From: Thelonectria olida
Lineage: Eukaryota > Ascomycota > Sordariomycetes > Hypocreales > Nectriaceae
Reading direction: 5' to 3'
DNA: 21,218 nucleotides
NCBI GenBank assembly: GCA_020736575.1
Contig: JAGPYM010000132.1
Location: 1-21,218 of the forward strand
Part shown: one piece after another, positions 9,793 through 20,367 of the stretch
Layout of the letters: each line of letters starts with the position of its first letter
How positions within the stretch are numbered: the first letter of the stretch is position 1
Notes under the pieces: generated by a model
The model's input: the letters and a program-made list of their open reading frames with translations, nothing else
Database searches by the model: none
What the model was told of the DNA's origin: nothing
Made by a program: the position numbers and the translations under genes

Positions 9793-9870
9793 CTATGGTC
9801 TGCTAGCGCCTGTTTTTTTCCCATATAATTTTAATTGTTAGTTAGCAAATAACAATTCAACTGGTCTTAG

Positions 9871-10710
9871 GAGTGCAGCTAGTTTCCTAAAATCCTTAAA
9901 GAACTTATAATAGTAGTTTATAAATTCTAAAAAGGCTTATACTTTCTTAACTAACTCTAGTTTCTTTTAGTTTTTAACTATTAAAAGTTTTTTTAAGTCT
10001 ATTTATATTTTATTATAAGAGATAATATATTTTAGAAATTTTACTTTTAAAATATAAAAATAACTTTTCTCTAGTTTAACTAGCAGTTTAATATTTTTAA
10101 AAGCTTATAATATTTTATAAATATATTTTATATATTTTTCTTCCATTTTAAAAAAAATAAAAATATTATTAAAATAGTATATTATAAATACATTTAGGTA
10201 TTTTTATAATATATTATTAATTATTTATTTAAATATTACTAGTATATTAATAAGACTAAAGGGTATAATAAGATATTTATAAAGTTTAAACTTTATTTTA
10301 AAAGTAGTTTTCTATTTATATCCTTTCTTAATATAAATAAGGTTATAAGCTCCCTTTAGATTTAATATAGTAAAATATTTCATTTTATAAAGTTAGTCCT
10401 TTAGTTTATTAATTAAAAGTAAGAGTGTTCTATTTTTAATAATAATATTATTAAGCTTATAATAGTTTATAATAAGTTAGAGCTTTCTATTCTTTTTAGA
10501 AATAAATATAATTAAATAATTTACTTTTAATTTAAAAATCCTAATATATTCTTTTTTTAATATTTTTTTAAGGTAATTTTTAAACTTATATAGTTATACT
10601 TTATTAAAGTTATAAATAGGGTGGAATATAGTTAATATTCCATTTTTAAGCTAAATCTTATAATTCTATTAAAAGTGCTCTAGTAGTTCTATTTCTAGTT
10701 TTTTAGTAAA
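9871..10710 (-). pseudogene. Gypsy reverse transcriptase relic
   Basis: One minus-strand frame shows the reverse transcriptase blocks in the right order: a FKLKVNYLIIFISKK segment (the entry block before VLFVKKKDG-type residues), LNLKGAYNLIYIKKG at about 10,341-10,371 (first catalytic Asp now Asn), a block like the PFGLTNAPATFQ motif (read PFSLINILVIF), YYFNNIFIFFKMEEKY with the two catalytic Asp of the YxDD box now Asn at 10,165-10,170, VKFLKYIIS, and FLEFINYYYKFFKDFRKLAA near 9,880-9,930. The changes Asp to Asn, Ser to Phe and His to Tyr are what RIP makes. Stops sit at expected Trp or Gln positions. The end at 9,871 is the junction with repeat A, not a natural end. Confidence 0.9.
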
Positions 10711-12879
10711 CAGTTTTTTATAAACTTAATATTATACTAATATATTTTTAAATCTATTATTAATTAGTGCCTCCTTCTATTACTTAAGGTCTTTATTTAT
10801 TTATATAAATATCTTTTTAAAAAATACAATTATTTATTATATTTATTACACTTGCCCTTTCTTATATTTATATTATATTCCTTTTAAAGGTTATATTTTC
10901 TCTATAAGTTAGGGAGTGTTTTTATTATTATTTTACTATACTTTTTTATCCTTTTTAATAGAAGTTTAAAATCTTATATTATTTAAATTATTATTTATAT
11001 TATTAGTTATATTACTTTAAAAGGTTTATACCTAGCTAGTATACTAACTAATAAAAGGATTATATTAGTAAAGCTATAAGTAACTTAAAAATAGGTTATA
11101 CTTTTAAAGAGGTATAATATTAAAATTAACTTTCTAATTTTTTCCTTTAATAAATATTTTAAGGTAATTAATCTTGCAAGTAATTTATTTATTTTTATAT
11201 TTAAATAGTTTTCCTTTTATATTAAATATTTTATAAAATGTATTTTTATCCTTTTATAATAGCTTAAAATAATTAACTACTTATAAATTAACTCTATTTA
11301 TTTCTATTTTATTATTTATTAATATAATAAACTATTATCCCTTAATTTATACTTATAGTATTATTTATTATTATAATAATATATTATTAAGTTTTTATAT
11401 TATATATAAAGCTTTTTTTAAAAGTTCTATAAATTCCTCCTATTTTAGCTAGTCTTATAGCTCTATTATAAGTAGCATTTATTATTTTTTAACTATTTAT
11501 ATATATTTTTAACCTATTATTCTATTATTTTACTTTATAAAATATATATATTATAAGATTATATGGATTATTTCTAATATATTTAATACTAATTTACTAT
11601 TTTAGCTTATTTATATACTAGACATTTTTAGTACTAATATTTAAATATATTATATGTTCTATTTATATACTTCCTAAGTAGAGAGTATATATAGTTTATA
11701 AAAATAGTAATATTTAAATATAATAGCTAGTTTGCATTTTTCTAGTTTATAAAGTTAGTAGCTTAATATTATTATTCTATAGGGTGCGGCCCTATTTATA
11801 TTAAATAGTAGTTATTTTAAGCTTTATATAGTAAATATTATATATATATATAATTATAATATAATACTTATAAAATTATATAATAATTAGGGTATATTAG
11901 GTTTAAAATAGGTATATTATTATTATAAGATTAGTAGGGTTTATAATTTCTTATTTAGATTATTTATTAATTTATATTATAAATATAAAAGTTTTTAATA
12001 GTAACCCTTTATCTTCTAATAATTAACTTATAAATTAAATAAACTTATTATAGTTTTTTTTTAATATTTTCTTTTAAACTAGTATTATTAGTTTTAAAAA
12101 TTACTTTTTCTTCTAATAACTTATAAATCTATATCTATTATATTAAAATATTATTAGTAAGTAAGTTTAAAAATATATACTAAGTAGTAATAAGTAGTTT
12201 TAATTTTTAAGCTTATTTATAATCTAATATTATAAGAAATAGTTTAGAAATATTATTTCCTACTTAAATTATAAGTTTCTATTTAACTAGGTTAATAAGG
12301 TCTTAGTTTATTAAACTTAAATTAAGAGTTTTTATAATAGTTTAGCTTATATAGCTATTTTATTAAAGTTATATTAAGTGGCTATATGCTTTAATAAATT
12401 ATTATAATATTTTATTATAAATAATATCACTTTTCTTAAAGCTTGGGTTTTTACTCTTATGGGTTATTATAAAGGTTTTTAAGTTATTTGCTTTTAGGGC
12501 AATCTTTATAAATAATACAAGTATCCATTTTATAAGCTTTATAAAATTAAATATGCTTTATCCATTTTTATAAATATAGTAGTTATTATTATAATATGCT
12601 ATCTAGTGTATTAGGGCATGCTTTTAAAATTTAAAGTACTTATTAATTTTACTATTTATATAAATATAATAGTTCTTACTTATATATATTACTTAGTATT
12701 ATAAGGCAAACTTATATTATTTATTATAATTTACTAGGTTAGTTATAATTATAATAGTTATTACTAGTATTCTAGTAGCTATTCTAACTATTATTTATAA
12801 TTTATCCTATTAGTTAGTATTATTTAAGCGTTTCTTACCTTTTAAAATAGGTTTAAACTTCTAGTTTATTTTATTAGGG

Positions 12880-13690
12880 TTTTAACACTTACTTTTAAAA
12901 TATTCTTTCTTTTTATAATTCTAATAAGTAACTTACAAATAGTCTTATTAAATAGCTCTAAGTTCTATAAGTTTTAAATTTATATTATAAGAGGTATTAC
13001 TTTATTAAGCTTTTTTTTTTCCCTTATTATTTTTTACTTAATACTAGTTAGGGTAATAAGGGTTATAAAAAGTATTTTATTTTATATATTATTTTTAGGC
13101 CTTCTCTCTTTTATATTTATATTATCTTTTATTAATTTTAATAGTTATAATAATAAATTCTATAAGGGTCTTAGGGCGTTCTACCTTATAAATTTCATTT
13201 TTAACTTCTTTCTTAAGTCCCTAATAGTAGATTTCTATAAATATATTATTATCCTATTTAAATTTAACTGCAATTTATTAAAATATAATAAAGTAGCTAG
13301 TAGTAAATTTAAATTATTTAATTTAATAAATATTAATAGCTATTTAGCATTTTTTATTAACTATTTTAAATATATTTTTAAGTGCAGTTTTAAAGTTATT
13401 CTATTTTAAAAAGATATTAACTATATTTTAATTTTAATTAATATTATTATTATATTTAAAATAGTCTCTTATAATAAGTTTAAACTAGGTAGCTATAGTT
13501 CCTTTTATATAATTATAAGTATATATAACTCTTTTTTTAGCTAAGGTAAGTTTATATAAAAACTATTAGAAGTAGGTTTTAAAATATATAAAAAAAGGTA
13601 TAATATTTTTAAAAGTTCTATTAAAAGGTTCTAATTAAAGTAGTTTAACTACTTTACTAGGGTTATATTCTCTATTTATTAAATAGCTAG
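12880..13690 (-). pseudogene. Gypsy gag relic with CCHC zinc knuckle
   Basis: A minus-strand frame reads LEPFNRTFKNIIPFFIYFK (from about 13,635 down), which resembles the gag block KPFDGTxxNLxxFLxxLR, followed by IIRDYFKYN, like the PIMRDYL block. In the same frame 14 codons at 12,885-12,926 read as a CX2CX4HX4C knuckle in which cysteines and histidine have become Tyr and a Trp a stop; the last Cys survives. Gag and the reverse transcriptase are in different frames, which may be the natural gag/pol shift or an indel between them. The start codon cannot be fixed. The region between 10,710 and 12,880 should hold protease and linker but no motif is clear there. Confidence 0.8.
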
Positions 13691-13872
13691 GGCTTATTAT
13701 TTTTAACTTTATATCTAAGTATAAAATTAATTAATTAAATTTCTAAATTACTAGACTTTAATAGTAACTTTTATATTACTAAATAGAATATTATAAGCTG
13801 GGGCAAGTTATTTAATATAAGGTTAAAGTATTAGTAATTAACTTCCAGATATAATTATAATAGTATAATATT

Positions 13873-14291
13873 ACTTAAGGTAATATAATAACCTTTTAAA
13901 TAAGAGCTTTAATATATAATAATTTAGTTAATTTCTAATAAATAAAATTAAAGGGTTTTAAGTTTATATTAATAGAAAGATTAAATATTAAAATCTAAGT
14001 AATATAGTAAGTTATTACATTTAGTAATATATTTAAAATAAATAAGTATAATTAAGTTATATTAAAAGCTAAAATAGCTATATTTATTTAAGGTATTAAA
14101 TAAATGTATTTATATATTAAGGGTGTTTTCCTTAAATTATAGTTAAGATTATAAGCCTTCCTTTAAATTACAATTATAAGAGTGATTTAAACACTTAAAT
14201 TGCACTTGAAAAGGTAATTTTATAATAATTAAATAGTAAAAGTGGGGTTAGTATAAGGCATATAATAGAGTGTTTATTATAGACTATAATA
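13873..14291 (-). repeat. Gypsy 5' LTR (copy 1 of an LTR family)
   Basis: About 420 bp that aligns along its length with 19,943-20,367, for example around AAAGTGGGGTTAGTATA and AGAGTGTTTATTATAGA. It lies about 180-200 bp before the gag relic in minus-strand sense, the place of a 5' LTR. The minus-strand start TATTATAGTC would be TGTT.. before RIP, as usual for an LTR. The boundaries are good to perhaps 20 bp. No primer binding site could be named. Confidence 0.7.
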
Positions 14292-14794
14292 ATTACTATT
14301 TCTCTTTTACTTTTCTTATTATATATTTTTTATTCTTTTTTATTTTATAATTTTTATTTTTTTTTCTTTTAATTTTCCCTTTTTAATTTATTTACTATTT
14401 TTTAATTATTATTTTATTTCTATTTTTCTTTTTTTACTTTTATATTTAGTTTTTATTACTTTATTTTTAATAATTTTCCTTTTTTAATTTTTAATTATAT
14501 TTCTTTTTTTATTCCCTCTTTTTTTAATATTATATATTTAATATTTTAACTTTTTAATTATTTTACTTTCTTTCTTTTTAATTTTATTTTTAATTTAAAT
14601 TATTATTTTAAATATTTATATATTATCTTTTATATAAATACTTTCCTTTTTACTTTTATTTACTTTTTTTATAATTTTAACTTTTTAAATCCCTTTTACT
14701 TTTAATTTTAATTCTCTCTTATTTTTAATTTTAATTCTTTTTTACTTTTAACCTTTTAACTTTTCTTATTTTTTACTTTTTATTTCCCTTTTAT
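14292..14794. other. Pyrimidine-rich low-complexity tract
   Basis: The plus strand is overwhelmingly T with some C (runs such as TTTTTTTCTTTT), so the minus strand is a long purine tract. It starts exactly outside the Gypsy 5' LTR. From about 14,675 onward it contains degenerate copies of the 31-bp unit that follows. No coding signal was seen. Confidence 0.6.
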
Positions 14795-14962
14795 TTTTAA
14801 CCCTAACCCTTTAAATCCCTTATACTTTTAACTTTAGCCCTTTAAATCCCTTATACTTTTAACCCTAGCTATTTAAATTTCTTATACTTTTAACCCTAAC
14901 CTTTTAAATCCCTCTTACTTTTTAACTCTAGCCCTTTAAATCCCTTATATTTATAACTCTAA
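14795..14962 (+). repeat. 31-bp minisatellite with telomere-like motifs, about 5.4 units
   Basis: Units run 14,795-14,825, 14,826-14,856, 14,857-14,887, 14,888-14,918 and 14,919-14,950 (32 bp), plus a partial unit to 14,962. The first unit begins TTTTAACCCTAACCCTTT and ends TCCCTTATAC; the others differ by a few substitutions, partly A/G and C/T. Each unit has one or two CCCTAA-like hexamers, the fungal telomere motif, but the array as a whole is not a telomere. It lies downstream (minus-strand sense) of the second helicase relic. Confidence 0.85.
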
Positions 14963-15899
14963 TTTAAACTAATATTAATATATTATACTTATTATAACTA
15001 CTTATTACTTCTAATAATTATTATTTTCCTAACCTTTTATTTTAACTTTCTATTTTATTATTTTTTAATAATTACTAATTAGTATACTCTTATCCTTTTT
15101 AATTACCTTTTAAAACCCTCTTATTAACTTATAGTTTTTAAACTCCTTTTTTATTTTTTATTTTCTTATATCTCCCTAGCTCTTTTTATAGCTTTATAAC
15201 TCTTTCTTATTACCTTATACTAGCTATTATTTAATCTAATAGCCTTTTAAATTAACCTCTCTTTCTTTTTACTATTATATATATTTTATACTTTTTAATT
15301 AAACTAGTACTTACTGCCCTTATATACTTTTTAAATAACTACCTCTTATAATATATATATATTTATTTTATTTATCCTATAAAACTAGTACTATACCTTA
15401 AGCTATTTGAAAAATTCCTCCCTATTATTTATTATAAGTTTAAATTTCTTTTTTATTAGTTCTTATACCTATTTGCTTTATAATTCTATTAATACTACTA
15501 GTAGTATTTTATTTATATATATATAAGTACTCCCTTCCTGCCCGCCCTCTTATATTTTCTTATATTAGTCTAGCGAAAGTTTATACTTAAAGTAGTATAA
15601 TAGCTGCCTAAATGTAATCTTTTTTTATATTATATTATAGCTCTTATTTGCTACTATTTAATACTAGTGCCTATTTTATTAGTATTATAATTTATCTAGT
15701 ACCTCTCTAAGCTCTAGTCCCTAGTAATAATACTAAATATAATATATTAAACACTTATTTACAATTTTATCTAACTATTAAAATAGTATTCTAACTTATA
15801 TACCTTCCTTTATACTAAATGCCTTTTAAATTTTCCCTCTTTTATTTATATTATTATAATTACTTTTACTATTATTATTAGTCTTACTCTTACTATTAA
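14963..15899. other. AT-rich stretch without an assignable gene
   Basis: Degenerate, pyrimidine-leaning DNA between the minisatellite and the second helicase relic. It may hold the mutated C-terminal tail of that helicase, but I could not match it. No RNA gene or intact frame was seen. Confidence 0.5.
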
Positions 15900-17110
15900 T
15901 AACTTACTTTAATAGCTTATATTAATTATAAAGCTTTGCTCTAGTTATATTTTTATATATTTTACTTATAGCCCTATTTATAAATGCTATAATAACTGCC
16001 TATTAATAGCCTAATATTAATATAAATATATTTATTTATATTTAATTAATATTATTTATAAAACTATAATATCTATCCTCCTATTATAACTATCTATTAT
16101 ATATAATAATTAATTTAACTACTTCCCCTACTTACTGCCCTTTTAACCTATCTATTATATAAAGTCTACTAGCTTATATAGTTATTTTATATAAACTATT
16201 ATAATAATTCTTTTAATATTAATTCCTATTCTTAAGCTAGTTATTATTATAATTTACTAATTCCCCTAGCTATTAGCTTATACTATTTATACTTTATAAT
16301 AATTCTTTTTACTTATACTATTATAATAAAATTTATAACTAATCTTCTTAGCTATAGTTTTATATTACCCCTTTAACTAGTAGTATATTACCCCTTTCTA
16401 ATAGTTAGTTATCTATTTACTAAGCTATTATATAATATTAATAGTATGTTTTTTAATAGCCCTACATTTTAGTTTAACTTGCTTAATTTAATATTAATAG
16501 TTTAACTTTATTATTTAATCTCGCACTATTACTACTAACTTAACTAGTATTTTACTATAAAACTAGCCCTTAAATATAACTAATAGTATTATAATTAGTA
16601 GTACTATTAAGTAGTTATATTAATATAAACTTTATAGCTTACCTAGCTTAATATAATACTTAATATTTATAATAACTATATAATATTTATTAATAAATAT
16701 TTACTATAATAAGCCTATATATAATAGCCTATTTATATAATTTAAAAACTTAATATTAAAAATAATATTTATACTAATAACTACTAGCTATACTACTTAT
16801 AATATGCCCTCTTATCTAGTAGTTAATAATAACTTAAATTAAATATAATTAATACTTATAACTATTACTTATATAACTAAGTCTTTTATAAGTACTATAA
16901 ATAGTACTATTATAATACTTATTTCTATCTCTTATATTACTATTAGTAGTATAAATAATATACTCTTTCTAGCCCCTATTAGTAGTATATTAATTACTAT
17001 CTAATCTATTTTTAATAATATAATTAATTGTATGCTTTTAGCTTATTTATTAAATTGCTAAGTTGCCTCTAGTTTAAATAGTATTTATAATCTATTAGCT
17101 ATATTTTTAT
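15900..17110 (-). pseudogene. Second RecQ-type helicase relic, different subfamily
   Basis: Minus-strand reading gives a second destroyed helicase. Before motif I comes IANRL...ILFKLEAT and SIQLIILLKID. Motif I reads IGARKSILF at 16,953-16,979 (from a TGAGKS loop). Then follow LLYIGLL and IFINKYYIVIINI with motif II (INKYY, from DECH) at 16,680-16,694, YIKLGKL, a LIVLLIIILL motif III, and VVIVRD. The C-terminal lobe gives GVIYY, LKGQYKTIAKKI-like residues, IIIITSLRIGINIK (motif V) and LVDFI..IG.KG (motif VI region) at 16,137-16,166, where QQTGRGG is expected. Motifs I, II and VI are in one frame. Farther on AVIIAFINRAISKIYKNI, resembling the conserved tail of this family, lies in another frame, so one indel may exist between about 16,000 and 16,130. 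Stops sit at Gln/Trp positions. Its motif V and VI context differs from the first relic, so it is not simply a duplicate. In fungi these helicases are typically subtelomeric. Confidence 0.83.
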
Positions 17111-19942
17111 TTAAGTCCTATACTACTTTTTAATTAGTTTTTATCCGCTTATGCCTAATTATTTTTATTAAGCTGCTAGTATTCTACTATCTAATTATTT
17201 AACTCTTATACTTGTATTTTAGCCCTTTCTCTTCCGCGCTCTCTCCTTTTAAAAACTAATATTATAGCTTGCTAATCTTTTTAAATATTATAATTATCTC
17301 TAGCTATAGCTTTCTAGGAAAGCTAATATATATAATATAATACTACCTTATAATATATATCCTATATATTAACTGAAAATTCTAAATAATATTTTAACTT
17401 TTTTTATATTTAACTGGCTTCCCTATTATTAGATTAATCTTAATATTATTATTATTTTTATTTTTTATTTAGCTTTTAAATTATTTTATAACTAGCTTTT
17501 AAATTTATTATTCTATTTTAATTGCAATTAGCTAATATTATCCTATACTAACTCTTACTTTTATACCCCCCTATATAACTTATATAAGCTTTCTATTAAG
17601 CTATTTTATATTTTATACTTATAAGCTACTATTTTACTATATATATTCCAGCTGCTTTTTATATAGTTTAGCTAGCTTACACTTTTACTATAGTATCTAT
17701 TTTATTAGTATTAGCTATAATATATATATTATAATTATCCATCCAATTAATTTAAACATAAATTATACTATTTTATAAGTGTTATTATAAATTGCTTTTA
17801 TTTTATTTTAATTTATAATAATTATAATTTGCCTATTTATTATAAAAATATTTTATATAAGCTATTATAAGTTATAGTACTATAGTATTATTACTTTTAG
17901 ACCCCTATTTAAAAGCCTGCTCTATATATATATAAGTATTATAAGTACCTTTTAAACTAGCTATAAGTCTTAAAGCTACTTTTTAACCTTATATTACTTC
18001 TAATAGTTTTATACTAAGTTTTAAATTAATAATTCTATTAGCTTTACTACTTTTATTAGCCTAGGTTTTAGCTAGTTATTTTTTAAGTTAGTTATAAATA
18101 ACTAACTTACTCTAAGCTATATTATACTATTAGTAATTCAGCTTATATTAATCTTTTAACTAACTTTCTTTTATAATCCTTTAAATAACTAATTTAGTAA
18201 CTTTTATATTTTAATAACTTAATTATAAAATATATAAGTGAAATTATTAATTTTAATTTACTTACTATTATAAAATAATACCTTTCTATTTTTAGCCTAT
18301 TATATTAATAGCTATTTGCTTATCTTTTTATACTAGCCTTTTTTATATACTATCTATTTAATAATTGTACTAATAATTATATAAGTGCTAATATATATTT
18401 ATATTATATATTAATTCTAAAATATAAGTACTACTTTTACCCTAACCTTATTTTAATTTTAAGGCTAGTCCTTAAATATTAATTTTAAAAAAAACAGTTA
18501 GGCTTATTATAATATAGCTGCTAGTATTCCTATATATAAGTGCGCTTTTATATAGCTAAGCGGCTATATTAAATACCTAATATTATATAAAAGTATAATA
18601 GTAGTTTATATATATATTACTACTAATATAAGCTTTAATTAAATAATAATAAATTAAAAAACAGCCTAGTTAAGCGCTTTATATTGCGGCTAGCTATACC
18701 CTTATTATTTATTAGGTTATTATTATTATTATTATTACTCTTAGCCTCTCTATTTCTACTATTATAAAACTGCTATTATAACTACTAGGAAATCCATCCC
18801 CTTAAGCTTATTAACTATATTATATAGTAAGCTTTACTACTTATTAGTAAAGTAAATAGCTTACTATTAAATGCCTTTTTATATTTAATATAAAATACTT
18901 ACTAGTAAAAGTTTAAATACTAGTAACTAATAGACTAATACTTGCTTATTAATACCTTTTTACTTTTATATTTAAATACATTTATTTAGATTATTGCTAT
19001 TATACTAGTAAGCTATTAAAATATTTCTATTAGTATACTATTAAATTGCTAGTAGTAGTAGTTTATTTATAGTTAAAGCTCTACTTAAGCTATAATAATA
19101 GTAAATATTTGAAACTATTGCTTATTTTTTGCTAGGCTTGCTCTATTTTTACTACTTTTCCCTTATCTATTAGTGCTTTAAAAATATTAAGTAAATCCTA
19201 TAAGCTAAAGTGCCTTACTTAACCTAACCTTTTTACCTATGCTAAATCCTAATTAATATCTCTTTTAAGTTGCCTTTTAAAGCTATATAATATTTCTATT
19301 TTAAACTTGGCCTAGCTATTATAATAATCTTTTTTATACCTATCTTTATAATACTAGTAATATTACTATATTATTAATATTTTATAGTTTTAAATAATCT
19401 ATATTATATATACTTTTTATATATTTAAGTTTGTAATTAAACTTTATTTACTATTTTTTTATAATATTATAACCTGCCTTTCTTTAGTAATAGGTAATAT
19501 TATTTTATACTATTATAAATACTTATTTAAGCAGTTATATTTATATAATATATTTATAGTTTAATTGCTATACTACTATTATTAAGTAGTTAAGTAAGTT
19601 TAAATTAGTTAAGTTTATAATATTAAATAGTTTTTAATATCTTTTAGCATTTGTTTATTAGTTAATACTTATTTAGAAATGTGACTTAATACTAGTACTA
19701 GGCTAAATGCTATTTTTATTATTAATAAATAACATTTATACTCTTATTAATTGTATAATATTTTTATAATTTTGCCTTAATTTAACTTATTTTTTAAGTT
19801 TTTTTTAATAGGTAAAGTAGTAAATGTATTGTAGATTCCCTTTTAATAATAAACCCTTTTTTATATAACCCTAAACTAAGTTAACCCTAGTTAAACCTAA
19901 ATCTAGGGTTATAAAATTTGGACTAATTAATAACCTAGCCTA
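17111..19942. other. Degenerate AT-rich region, perhaps the helicase N-terminal part plus other relics
   Basis: The part next to 17,110 should contain the upstream portion of the second helicase, but no named motif was found there. At about 17,230-17,250 the minus strand has a purine-rich, C/G-retaining patch encoding Arg/Glu-rich residues in one frame. At about 19,080-19,340 a minus-strand frame reads like mutated protein (for example YKKDYYNS, DLLNIFKALIDKGKVVKIEQ) with stops at plausible Gln/Trp sites, but I do not recognise it. At 19,867-19,910 CCCTAAACTA...TAGGGTT forms a short imperfect inverted repeat. No intact gene or RNA gene was seen. Confidence 0.45.
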
Positions 19943-20367
19943 ACTTTAAGTAATATTATCTAAAGCCTAAGCTATATATACTAATTTATATGGCGATTTT
20001 AGTTAAATTGCTAGCGAATAGTACTTAGAGTTCTAGGTTTATATTGGTAGGGAGATTAGGGTATTAAGGTCTAAGTAATATAGTGGGTTATTATGTCTAG
20101 TAATGTGCTTAAAGTAAATAAGTGTAATTAAGTTATATTAAAAGCTAAAGTAGCTATATCTATTTAATATATAAATAAATGTGTTTATATATTAAAGGGG
20201 TCTTTTTTAAATTATAGTTAAGATTGTAAGCCTTCCTTTTAGATTATAATTATAAGAGTGATTTAAATATTTAAATTGCACTTGGAAGGGTAATCTTATA
20301 ACAATTAGATAATAAAAGTGGGGTTAGTATAGGGCATATAATAGAGTGTTTATTATAGATTGTAATA
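19943..20367 (-). repeat. Second copy of the Gypsy LTR, probably solo
   Basis: This copy aligns with 13,873-14,291 in the same orientation, with substitutions mostly of the RIP type and a few small indels. It keeps more G and C than copy 1 (for example TGTGCTTAAAG versus TATATTTAAAA). The flank on its 3' side in minus-strand sense does not match the leader and gag next to copy 1, so a solo LTR or a chimeric remnant fits better than a complete element. No target duplication could be recognised. Confidence 0.68.

Larger units (their letters stand above)
8806..9870. repeat. Tandem repeat A, copy 2 (milder mutation)
   Basis: This copy aligns with copy 1 from GCCCTTTTAGCTTCCGCC to CTGGTCTTAG. It keeps many CpA/TpG sites lost from copy 1 (for example around 9,160-9,190 and 9,515-9,545), so RIP struck the two unequally. 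It contains a perfect hairpin, AGTAGC-GCAA-GCTACT, at 9,412-9,427 that is broken in copy 1. Two 39-bp direct repeats lie inside (see separate entries). Function and family are unknown. Confidence 0.8.
9871..14291 (-). mobile_element. Truncated, RIP-destroyed Ty3/Gypsy LTR retrotransposon
   Basis: On the minus strand, in order, are a 5' LTR (14,291 to 13,873), a short leader, a gag relic with zinc knuckle, a poorly readable protease region and reverse transcriptase. This is the order of a Ty3/Gypsy element. The reverse transcriptase stops abruptly where repeat A begins; RNase H, integrase and the 3' LTR are absent from the window. Loss is by C:G to T:A change, with Trp and Gln codons turned to stops. 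The LTR family has a second copy at 19,943-20,367. No part can encode a working protein. Confidence 0.85.

Noticed and set aside
14292..14400. Pyrimidine run as a minus-strand polypurine tract of an element with its 3' LTR at 13,873-14,291
   Set aside because: The gag relic follows this LTR in minus-strand sense, so it acts as a 5' LTR; the tract is long low-complexity DNA rather than a short defined primer.
14795..14962. Possible true telomere array
   Set aside because: There are only one or two CCCTAA hexamers per 31-bp unit, embedded in other sequence, with DNA continuing on both sides.
19867..19910. CCCTAA...TAGGGTT inverted repeat as a telomere fusion point
   Set aside because: The arms are a single hexamer each with irregular sequence between, which is too little to claim a fusion.
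13873..20367. One complete LTR retrotransposon bounded by the two LTR copies
   Set aside because: The interior carries a RecQ helicase relic, while gag-pol of the family lies outside the left LTR.
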